In this document: piece after piece, positions 1 to 4,763 of the stretch
How positions within the stretch are numbered: position 1 is the first letter of the stretch
How the letters are laid out: each line of letters opens with the position of its first letter
Assembly (NCBI GenBank): GCA_029240815.1
Contig: JARDZO010000258.1
Location: forward strand, 1-7,958
Reading direction: 5' to 3'
Length of the DNA: 7,958 nt
Origin: Brevibacillus sp.
GTDB lineage: Bacteria; Bacillota; Bacilli; Brevibacillales; Brevibacillaceae
Program-made: the position numbers and the translations under genes
Notes under the pieces: generated by a model
Told to the model about the DNA's origin: nothing
The model's database searches: none
The model's input: the letters and a program-made list of their open reading frames with translations, nothing else

Positions 1-557
1 TCTGCGTAAGGGAGGTATTGTACAGCCTCAGGAGGGAGGCCGCCCGCAGTCAAAGCGGTGCGAATACTCCCCACCAATGCCAGATTGCTGTGTACGGCGC
101 TATAGCTTCCGCGCAGAACGATGCTGTTTCCTGTTTTCAAGGCGATCGCAGCAGCATCGATGGTGACGTTGGGGCGGGCTTCATAAACCATCCCGATCAC
201 GCCGAGAGGGACGCGGATCTGTTCCATTACGAGACCGTTTGGCCGTGTCCAGCGATCGAGGAGCTGACCTACCGGATCTTCCTGTTGAATCAGCTGTTGC
301 AGTCCATCGACGAGATCGCGGACTCGCGCAGGCGTCAAACGGAGTCGATCCAGATACGAGGAAGGCTGACCATCTGCCTGTGCTCGCCCCAAGTCTTGTT
401 CATTCGCTGCCAAAATAGCGGGTTCATCTGCAAGCAGCTGTTCTGCGATCAATCCCAACGCCTTGTCTTTTTCCGCTCGACTGAGCAAGGCCATTTGACG
501 AGATGCCTGTTTGGCTAGCGATAGTTGTTCCAGCACTTTTGTTTTCAAGCTTTCCAT
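1..557 (-). CDS. proA: Glutamate-5-semialdehyde dehydrogenase (gamma-glutamyl phosphate reductase), N-terminal part, cut by window edge
   Basis: ProA reduces gamma-glutamyl phosphate with NADPH to glutamate-5-semialdehyde, the second step of proline synthesis, in the cytoplasm. The minus strand is open from an ATG at 557-555 to the window edge, giving 185 residues of a family that is usually about 415 long. The start reads MESLKTKVLEQLSLAKQASR. Further on, the stretches EQIRVPLGVIGMVYEARPNV and AAAIALKTGNSIVLRGS are characteristic of the ProA branch of the aldehyde dehydrogenase superfamily and belong to the cofactor-binding domain. The catalytic cysteine lies beyond the edge and cannot be checked. 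A GGAG motif sits about 11 nt before the ATG, a slightly long spacing. The gene follows proB after a 45-nt gap with no terminator, so the two are almost certainly co-transcribed from the T-box-controlled promoter. The identification is very secure; the gene's integrity beyond the edge is unknown. Confidence 0.96.
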   Translation of the reverse strand, partial: MESLKTKVLEQLSLAKQASRQMALLSRAEKDKALGLIAEQLLADEPAILAANEQDLGRAQADGQPSSYLDRLRLTPARVRDLVDGLQQLIQQEDPVGQLLDRWTRPNGLVMEQIRVPLGVIGMVYEARPNVTIDAAAIALKTGNSIVLRGSYSAVHSNLALVGSIRTALTAGGLPPEAVQYLPYA

Positions 558-602
558 GATTTCCCCAGCTCCTTTATTCTCTCTATAAGACGTGTATGGT
601 GA

Positions 603-1703
603 TCAAATCGTCTGTGTCCATTGATCGCGATGGATCACAGTACCGCTGCGTCGCGATAGGCCTGCAGGGGATAAAAGGCCCTGCAATTCCTCGGCGGCAT
701 ATCTGCTGACCCCTCGCCCGATCAAGGAGCCTTCGCAATATACTTCGATGACTTCATTCGGACCAAAGCTTCCAGCGACATCACGCACGCCAGCCAAGAG
801 CAAGCTGCTGCGTTTTTTCAGGATGGCTTCTGCTGCACCTCCGTCGATGGTGATGGAGCCCCGAATGGGGGAGTGCAAGGCGATCCATTGTTTCCGTGTA
901 GGCAGTCCAGCAGATGCGGGCGCTTCCGGATGGTAGCTGACATAGGTGCCGTTGCCCATGCCGTTCAGCACATCGAGCAGATCTGTCGGCTGATTCAATT
1001 TTCCGATAAAGCTGGGAATGCCCAGACCTTGTGCCGTCTTGGCGGCGATCAGCTTGGAGCGCATGCCTCCTGTGCCAAGTTGGGAGGCGCCACCAGCGAG
1101 TGCTTCTACTTCCTCGGTAATTTCCTGCAACCAGGAAATGCGCGTGGCATCAGGGTTGTTGCGTGGATCCTTGTCGTATAATCCGTCGGTGTCCGTGAGA
1201 ATCAGGTAGAGATCGGCATGCACCAAACCAGCCACCAAAGCACCCAGCATGTCGTTGTCGCCAAATGTCAGCTCAGCTACGGAAACCGTGTCATTTTCGT
1301 TGATAATCGGCAAAATGTTTTTATCCAACAGCAGCGACAGCGTCTGAAAAGCGTGCTGGTACCGTTCGCGATGGGAAAAGTCGCCACGGGTCAAGAGGAT
1401 TTGCGCCACGCTAAAGCGATGGGCTGCAAACATTTGCGTGTAGGTTTGCATTAGCAGGCTTTGCCCGATCGCAGCAGCGGCTTGTTTGGCAGCGAGCGTG
1501 CGCGGTCGTTGCTGATAGCCGAGACTCTGATAACCGCTGGCTACAGCCCCGGAGGAGACTAGCACCACCTGATGTCCCGCTTCTCGCAGTTGACTGACAG
1601 CCGATACGAGCAATGTCATCTTGTTTCGATCAACACCACCACTTGCTGCTGCCAGCGAGCTGCTTCCCACTTTTACGACCAACCGCATTTTGCCCTTTTT
1701 CAT
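603..1703 (-). CDS. proB: Glutamate 5-kinase with C-terminal PUA domain
   Basis: ProB phosphorylates L-glutamate with ATP to gamma-glutamyl phosphate, the committed and normally proline-inhibited step of proline synthesis. The protein has 366 residues, close to the 367-371 typical of full-length ProB. The amino-acid kinase domain covers about residues 6-255: KVGSSSL (11-17) for phosphate binding, SSGAVASG (50-57), INENDTVSV (134-142) for glutamate binding, LTDTDGLYDKDPR (169-181) and GTGGMRSKL (210-218), which contacts ATP. A PUA domain follows at about 275-350 (PIRGSITIDGGAAEAI, then SLIGRGVSRYAAEEL). The start at 1703 is chosen over the in-frame upstream ATG at 1772 because AGGAGG stands 7 nt before it. 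The upstream start would also lie inside the leader's terminator hairpin. All key motifs are present, so the enzyme should be active. Confidence 0.97.
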   Translation of the reverse strand: MKKGKMRLVVKVGSSSLAAASGGVDRNKMTLLVSAVSQLREAGHQVVLVSSGAVASGYQSLGYQQRPRTLAAKQAAAAIGQSLLMQTYTQMFAAHRFSVAQILLTRGDFSHRERYQHAFQTLSLLLDKNILPIINENDTVSVAELTFGDNDMLGALVAGLVHADLYLILTDTDGLYDKDPRNNPDATRISWLQEITEEVEALAGGASQLGTGGMRSKLIAAKTAQGLGIPSFIGKLNQPTDLLDVLNGMGNGTYVSYHPEAPASAGLPTRKQWIALHSPIRGSITIDGGAAEAILKKRSSLLLAGVRDVAGSFGPNEVIEVYCEGSLIGRGVSRYAAEELQGLLSPAGLSRRSGTVIHRDQWTQTI

Positions 1704-1730
1704 CTTCGTTCCTCCTGGTTCCAGACAATA

Positions 1731-1770
1731 ATAAAAAGCCCTTTCGTCTCTTTGATAAGGACGAAAGGGC
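1731..1770 (-). terminator. Rho-independent terminator of the T-box leader
   Basis: On the minus strand GCCCTTTCGTC (1770-1760) pairs perfectly over 11 bp with GACGAAAGGGC (1748-1738) around an 11-nt loop, followed by TTTTTAT. The loop and the 3' end of the left arm hold the CCTTAT partner of the antiterminator, so the two structures exclude each other. Readthrough leads straight into proB, whose start lies 27 nt after the T run. Confidence 0.93.
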
Positions 1771-2014
1771 ATATGACCTCCGCGGTACCACCTTATTTGA
1801 CATCTCAGGCATGAAGCATGCTCCAGCCAAGGGACGTCCGGCTCTCTTTCTTTGATAACAGGTGAAAGAAACCTGTCCAGGTCATCCCTGGATGCTCTGG
1901 GGTGGGTTCAAACCGATTCATGCGCGAAACCTCTCAGCCGGTGGATTTCGCTCTCTGGACCTGAAGGGCGGTTTTACTGTTCCCCGTCATTGCCGATCAC
2001 TATGTGCTTATTAA
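1731..2014 (-). promoter_or_regulatory. T-box leader (tRNA-Pro sensing) upstream of proBA
   Basis: Read on the minus strand, the leader contains the T-box core AAGGTGGTACCGCGG (1794-1780), whose UGGU bulge can pair with the 3' ACCA end of an uncharged tRNA with discriminator A. Upstream are typical Stem I elements: AGTA, then GTCCAGAGAGCG, and a specifier-loop-like GAACCCACC (1909-1901). GTCCAG can pair with a downstream CTGGAC near the Stem I base. The likely specifier is CCC (1906-1904), followed by a purine as usual; a one-base shift gives CCA. Both encode proline, which fits the proB and proA targets. A further hairpin, ACAGGT/ACCTGT, lies at 1858-1876. The antiterminator can form by pairing ATAAGG (1796-1791) with CCTTAT (1760-1755), which would break the terminator at 1738-1770. 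T-box control of proBA is established in Bacillus subtilis; the exact folding here was done by eye. The 5' end is inferred from the promoter. Confidence 0.93.
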
Positions 2015-2020
2015 TTAACT

Positions 2021-2050
2021 ATTATTCTCTTGTTGCCAGAGAAATGTCAA
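2021..2050 (-). promoter_or_regulatory. Vegetative (sigma-A type) promoter of proBA
   Basis: On the minus strand a perfect -35 box TTGACA (2050-2045) is followed after 18 nt by AATAAT (2026-2021), five of six matches to the -10 consensus. Transcription should start near 2014, which gives a leader of about 310 nt before proB, a normal size for a T-box leader. The -35 box begins only 5 bp after the stop codon of the upstream lipoprotein gene. Confidence 0.8.
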
Positions 2051-2055
2051 GGGGA

Positions 2056-2658
2056 TTATTGAAATTGCTCACTGCCGTATGCGCCCACTCTGGATTTGAT
2101 TTCAAATCGCTTCGTCTTGGCGTCGCGAATGAGCTGGTAACGAAGTGTGCGGTCTGTGGTCAAGTCCGGAGTGGTCACATCATCCACCGTAACTCGGAGT
2201 TCGCCATTTGTTTTTTGGACGCTGGTATTGCGTACGGAAATCAGGACGGGATAATCGGTTCGCGGGATCGATACATATACCTTTTCCTTTACAAGCTTGG
2301 TGGACATGTTGTCGTACATCGCTTCGGCGAGCGGCTTGCTCCAAAAGCGCGATAAGTACCCCACAATTTTGTCCTTGCTGTCAAAGCGCTTGGGCAGTTC
2401 CCGATAGGTGATACCATCCTCGATAACCTTTTTGCCTTTTGCGTTGTCCGCAGCGGAATAATACACGTCTTCCAGCAAGTGTTCGGCACGATTCAAAAAG
2501 AGGACAACTTCCATTTTATTGTCGCCCATTTTTTGAATGGCGGATTGTTTGGGAGGCTTGTTCTGCGTTTTTGCCTGTTCCTCTTTGGAGGGTGAATTGC
2601 AACCGGAGAGAAGCAGGAGGAGCGAGAGCAAAAATATCCAGTTTTTCCAGTTGTTCAT
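2056..2658 (-). CDS. Secreted lipoprotein, probable IseA/YoeB-family DL-endopeptidase inhibitor
   Basis: This 200-residue protein starts with a lipoprotein signal peptide: MNNWKNW, a hydrophobic run (residues 8-17) and the lipobox LSGC, with Cys20 as the expected lipidated residue. A charged, Pro/Lys/Gln-rich linker follows (21-45) and then one compact domain (about 48-195). The domain pattern, FLNRAEHLLEDVYY, then GITYRELPKRFDSKDKIVGY and LSRFWSKPLAEAMYDN, resembles B. subtilis IseA (YoeB), a secreted inhibitor of LytE/LytF-type peptidoglycan DL-endopeptidases. That match is from memory of the family, so the function is a moderate-confidence inference. IseA itself is secreted rather than lipidated; this version would be tethered to the outer face of the membrane. 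The start is the second in-frame ATG, with GGGGA 7 nt upstream; the ATG at 2688 lacks such a site. No good promoter was found between 2659 and 2821 on this strand, and no terminator follows the gene. Confidence 0.82.
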   Translation of the reverse strand: MNNWKNWIFLLSLLLLLSGCNSPSKEEQAKTQNKPPKQSAIQKMGDNKMEVVLFLNRAEHLLEDVYYSAADNAKGKKVIEDGITYRELPKRFDSKDKIVGYLSRFWSKPLAEAMYDNMSTKLVKEKVYVSIPRTDYPVLISVRNTSVQKTNGELRVTVDDVTTPDLTTDRTLRYQLIRDAKTKRFEIKSRVGAYGSEQFQ

Positions 2659-2821
2659 GCGTGCATCCCCTTTTGGTTTAACGTGCAAGAATTTAGTAGC
2701 GCATCATGCTTTCCTGTTAGCGTGTGTGAGGCGGGAGACAGATAGCCGTGTAAACATTTTCCTCGGACAAAGGATGCCCTGCTTCACACCTCGATGCGGC
2801 AAAAAGGAAACAGGATGGGGG

Positions 2822-2850
2822 TTGTCTCTGTCTGCGATTATGTCTATCAT
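2822..2850 (+). promoter_or_regulatory. Probable promoter of the small gene at 2892
   Basis: TTGTCT (2822-2827) and TATCAT (2845-2850) are separated by exactly 17 nt and match the sigma-A -35 and -10 consensus at 4 and 5 of 6 positions. The predicted start near 2857 leaves a leader of about 35 nt with the ribosome binding site. The rest of the divergent gap (2659-2821) shows no other convincing signal on either strand. Confidence 0.6.
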
Positions 2851-2891
2851 GGAGAGAGTTGTGCAGATCGAAATAATTGAGGTGGAAATAT

Positions 2892-3308
2892 ATGTTTGGA
2901 TTTGGAAAAAAGGCAAAAAAGCCGGACGGGATCGACATTTTGATCATCAAGGCGGAAGAAGCAAAAAACCGTAATTTTTACCAAGTAGCTTTTCCGAGCA
3001 TTTTGGCAAATGACATTTTGTCCATGCTTCAAAAATTAGAAAAGTCCAAGTTGAACACGCAAGAAGTACTTGGGGAAATTGGCGGTTTCCGCATTGTGAC
3101 TCATTTGGAAGCATTGACAGGCTTTGATATTCTTGATGACGCTGATATTGAAGCTCATCCTGTGCAAATTCAGGATTTTGCCAATATGCTGTTGCGTCGC
3201 CTGGAAGCGTTAGAAGAGAATGGGAATCTTGGGGATTCAGAAGATCTCGCCTTCATCATGGGCGAATTGACCATGCTGCGTGATGGTAGCTTCGTGCCAC
3301 AAACCTAA
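2892..3308 (+). CDS. Small cytoplasmic protein of unknown function
   Basis: I do not recognise this 138-residue protein. It begins MFGFGKKAKKPDG, a short basic, glycine-rich head, followed by a mostly helical-looking, acidic body: IDILIIKAEEAKNRNFYQVA, a probable helix at about 42-58 (ANDILSMLQKLEKSKLN), and a Leu/Glu-rich stretch (FANMLLRRLEALEENGN, about 97-113). No signal peptide, membrane segment, cysteine or metal motif is visible. The ATG at 2892 is preferred to the in-frame TTG at 2877 because GAGGTGG lies 6 nt before it. The gene has its own promoter (2822-2850) and a strong terminator (3322-3357), so it appears to be a single-gene unit. Clean signals and base use like its neighbours argue that it is a real gene. 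Confidence 0.85.
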   Translation: MFGFGKKAKKPDGIDILIIKAEEAKNRNFYQVAFPSILANDILSMLQKLEKSKLNTQEVLGEIGGFRIVTHLEALTGFDILDDADIEAHPVQIQDFANMLLRRLEALEENGNLGDSEDLAFIMGELTMLRDGSFVPQT

Positions 3309-3321
3309 GCCTATATGATCG

Positions 3322-3357
3322 GAAAAAGAGCTGTAGGATACCCTGCAGCTCTTTTTC
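3322..3357 (+). terminator. Strong Rho-independent terminator after the small gene
   Basis: GAAAAAGAGCTG (3322-3333) pairs perfectly with CAGCTCTTTTTC (3346-3357); the stem extends by TAGG/CCTG with one G-U pair, giving about 16 bp around a 4-nt loop. The T run lies in the right arm, and the left arm supplies As on the other strand, so the hairpin could work in both directions. Confidence 0.9.
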
Positions 3358-3388
3358 GTTAGGGCTCCAACTAACCGGGGGTGGGGGG

Positions 3389-3593
3389 GTGGAGAAGCAA
3401 GTTTCCGATCTGCGCTCCAGCCTACCCCCGCAAAGGAGTATAGACTGTCCGCTCCACAACGATTCACGGGGAAGCAGTAAAGGAGTAGCCGCTCCGTAGG
3501 GAATACAGAGGTACCGCTTCTGGATCCCGTGAATTCGTTGTTCCGCTAAGTAGGGTTCCGGAGTTGCTCTGCCTGGAAACCTGCTTCTCCCAC
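3389..3593. repeat. Nested imperfect palindrome of about 205 bp
   Basis: Four pairs of arms nest within each other. Outer: GGAGAAGCAAGTTTCC (3391-3406) with GGAAACCTGCTTCTCC (3575-3590), 15 of 16 matching. Next: CTCC (3415-3418) and CCTAC (3421-3425) with GTAGG (3550-3554) and GGAG (3560-3563). Inner: ACAACGATTCACGGG (3456-3470) with CCCGTGAATTCGTTGT (3526-3541), with one inserted base. Innermost: GAAGCAGTA (3471-3479) with TACCGCTTC (3512-3520), 8 of 9. A short direct repeat, AAAGGAGTA followed by CCGCTCC, occurs twice inside (3432-3455 and 3479-3495). No obvious target-site duplication flanks it and it encodes no transposase. It could be a MITE-like element, an intergenic repeat or a folded RNA; other copies were not searched for. 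Confidence 0.7.
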
Positions 3594-3680
3594 GAGCTTT
3601 TGTGGTTTCTAGCCACCTGTTTTTGCGGAGATTCAAGGAAGGAAAGGCTTATTCTCTCCATTTCTTACGCTTCAAAGAAA

Positions 3681-3709
3681 TTGCCCTATATAGGGTTGTT
3701 ATCTATGTT
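3681..3709 (+). promoter_or_regulatory. Weak promoter candidate overlapping a perfect 12-bp palindrome
   Basis: TTGCCC (3681-3686) and TATGTT (3704-3709) are 17 nt apart and each matches 4 of 6 consensus bases. The perfect palindrome CCCTATATAGGG (3684-3695) covers the end of the -35 box and part of the spacer, where an operator would block polymerase. Both matches are weak and either could be chance. Confidence 0.25.
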
Positions 3710-3772
3710 CTCTAAAGAAACTCCGTGGAATGCTCCCAGGAGAAGGCAAGTAGAAGAGCCAAGGTTGGCCAA

Positions 3773-3877
3773 GAGGAAAAAGGAGAAATAAGCGGAAGAT
3801 CTTGGGAACACCAACCGGACAGGGATGACCTCCAGTAGGTGTTCCTACGAAGCTGGAGCGTTTTTTCCTTTTTCCTC
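3773..3877 (+). promoter_or_regulatory. Long hairpin with a mutually exclusive terminator-like hairpin (possible attenuator)
   Basis: GAGGAAAAAGGA (3773-3784) pairs over 12 bp with TCCTTTTTCCTC (3866-3877), and GGAACACC (3805-3812) pairs over 8 bp with GGTGTTCC (3838-3845) within it. An alternative fold uses CTCCAG (3830-3835) with CTGGAG (3853-3858) and TAGG/CCTA (3836-3839, 3844-3847) closed by a TGTT loop and followed by TTTTTT (3861-3866), which looks like an intrinsic terminator. The two folds share 3838-3845 and exclude each other, as in a terminator/antiterminator switch. No known riboswitch core was recognised upstream. This is a fold by eye and an inference. Confidence 0.4.
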
Positions 3878-3895
3878 TCCTCCACTACAGTTTGA

Positions 3896-3924
3896 TTGAC
3901 TGCTAAATAATTCGGGCTCATACT
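3896..3924 (+). promoter_or_regulatory. Candidate promoter of the ABC exporter operon
   Basis: TTGACT (3896-3901), five of six matches to the -35 consensus, is followed after 17 nt by CATACT (3919-3924), four of six. A start near 3931 would give a leader of about 107 nt containing the hairpins at 3929-3971. It is the best candidate upstream of 4038, but the -10 box is weak. Confidence 0.42.
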
Positions 3925-3928
3925 TCCC

Positions 3929-3971
3929 GCGGTTTTCTTTATTCACGAATAAACCGCAACCTTCTAAGGTT
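3929..3971 (+). other. Two compact hairpins in the leader of the ABC operon
   Basis: The first joins GCGG (3929-3932) and TTTATTC (3938-3944) to GAATAAA (3947-3953) and CCGC (3954-3957), with a 5-nt bulge and a 2-nt gap at the tip; GCGGTTT/AAACCGC is an alternative pairing. The second is AACCTT-CT-AAGGTT (3958-3971), directly adjacent and followed by TT. They may act at the DNA level as operators or at the RNA level as stabilising or attenuating stems. Confidence 0.45.
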
Positions 3972-4037
3972 TTGGCTCGTATAGTTAAGTGTAGGGTTGG
4001 GAGGATCAGGAAATAGAGAAAAAACAGGAGGGACACA

Positions 4038-4763
4038 ATGATTGAACTGAAAGGCGTGACGAAGAGCTATAACGGCACCGCGAAAGCAGTCGACCAGTTG
4101 GATTTGACGGTCCCAAAGGGTGAGATTTTTGGGTTTTTAGGTCCAAATGGCGCTGGAAAAACAACGACTATTAAAATGATTACAGGAATTATCCGGCCGG
4201 ATCAAGGAGATATCACGATCAATGGCAAGCATATCGAAAAGGATGCATTGGAAGCCAAGCGTCAGTTTGGGTATGTTCCCGACAGTCCTGATCTGTTTCT
4301 GAGGTTGAAAGGACTGGAGTACCTCAGCTTCATGGCGGATATATACGAGGTACCACAACAAGTGCGAAAAGAGCGGATCCAGCTGCTTGCTGAGCGGTTT
4401 GATATGACGGATGCACTTGGCGATACCATTCAGAGCTACTCTCACGGGATGCGTCAAAAAATCATGATCATGGGAGTCCTCATTCATCATCCAGAGGTCT
4501 GGATTCTGGATGAACCACTGACGGGACTGGACCCGAAGTCTTCCTATACACTAAAAGAGATGATGCGGGAGCATGCGGACAGCGGCAGGACCGTGTTTTT
4601 TTCCACGCATGTGCTGGAGGTCGCGGAGAAACTGTGTGATCGGGTCGCGATCATCAACAAGGGGAACATTCTCTTTTGCGGGACCTTCCCGGAAATGCAA
4701 CAGCATTTTCATTCTAATCATTCGCTGGAAAGCTTGTTCCTGGAGTTGACGAAGCATGAATAA
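4038..4763 (+). CDS. ABC transporter ATP-binding protein (ABC-2 exporter type)
   Basis: This is the cytoplasmic ATPase that powers the permease encoded next. The 241 residues are a complete single nucleotide-binding domain: Walker A GPNGAGKT (35-42), a Q-loop region reading GYVPDSPDLF (77-86), signature YSHGMRQK (133-140), Walker B VWILDEP (153-159), D-loop GLDP (162-165) and the switch histidine in FFSTHV (His190). The Q-loop glutamine and the usual LSGGQ signature are altered in the way seen in EcsA/NatA/BcrA-like drug, peptide or sodium exporters. AGGAGG lies 6 nt before the ATG. The gene overlaps the permease gene by 8 nt, so the two are translationally coupled. The substrate cannot be told from the sequence. 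Confidence 0.93.
   Translation: MIELKGVTKSYNGTAKAVDQLDLTVPKGEIFGFLGPNGAGKTTTIKMITGIIRPDQGDITINGKHIEKDALEAKRQFGYVPDSPDLFLRLKGLEYLSFMADIYEVPQQVRKERIQLLAERFDMTDALGDTIQSYSHGMRQKIMIMGVLIHHPEVWILDEPLTGLDPKSSYTLKEMMREHADSGRTVFFSTHVLEVAEKLCDRVAIINKGNILFCGTFPEMQQHFHSNHSLESLFLELTKHE

Larger units (their letters stand above)
3359..4025. other. Gene-free interval rich in inverted repeats
   Basis: No reading frame here combines a start, a ribosome binding site and protein-like composition; the open frames on the minus strand run through the inverted repeats and are probably fortuitous. The interval holds a G-rich tract (3377-3392), a nested palindrome (3389-3593), small hairpins at 3660-3681 (ATTTCTT/AAGAAAT), 3684-3695 and 3758-3769 (GCCAA/TTGGC), a long hairpin (3773-3877), and two more at 3929-3971. 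TAGGGTT occurs three times (3551, 3691, 3992). The density of stems suggests repeat elements, structured RNA, or both. Confidence 0.7.

Noticed and set aside
1630..1830. Open frame on the minus strand across the T-box leader and the proB start
   Set aside because: It lies in another frame over the T-box core and terminator, which fully explain the sequence there.
1852..2355. 167-codon plus-strand frame opposite the T-box leader and the lipoprotein gene
   Set aside because: It is antisense to a well-supported leader and gene and has no ribosome binding site or recognisable protein features.
2740..2765. TGTAAA as a possible WalR half-site upstream of the IseA-like gene
   Set aside because: WalR needs two direct TGTWAH repeats five bases apart; only one half is present.
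3505..3520. GGTACCGC inside the palindrome, considered as a second T-box core
   Set aside because: It lacks the preceding GGTGG and any Stem I or downstream T-run terminator in a suitable position.
3256..3636. Long open frames on the minus strand through the palindrome
   Set aside because: They lack a convincing ribosome binding site, run back through the terminator into the antisense of the small gene, and have Arg/Ser/Pro-rich composition typical of chance frames through GC-rich repeats.
3564..3791. 75-codon plus-strand frame downstream of the palindrome
   Set aside because: No ribosome binding site, low-complexity Lys/Arg-rich end, and it spans inverted repeats; probably not translated.
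3825..3899. 24-codon frame beginning inside the possible attenuator, considered as a leader peptide
   Set aside because: The only upstream purine tract, ACAGGG, abuts the ATG with no spacing, and the codon content points to no particular amino acid control.
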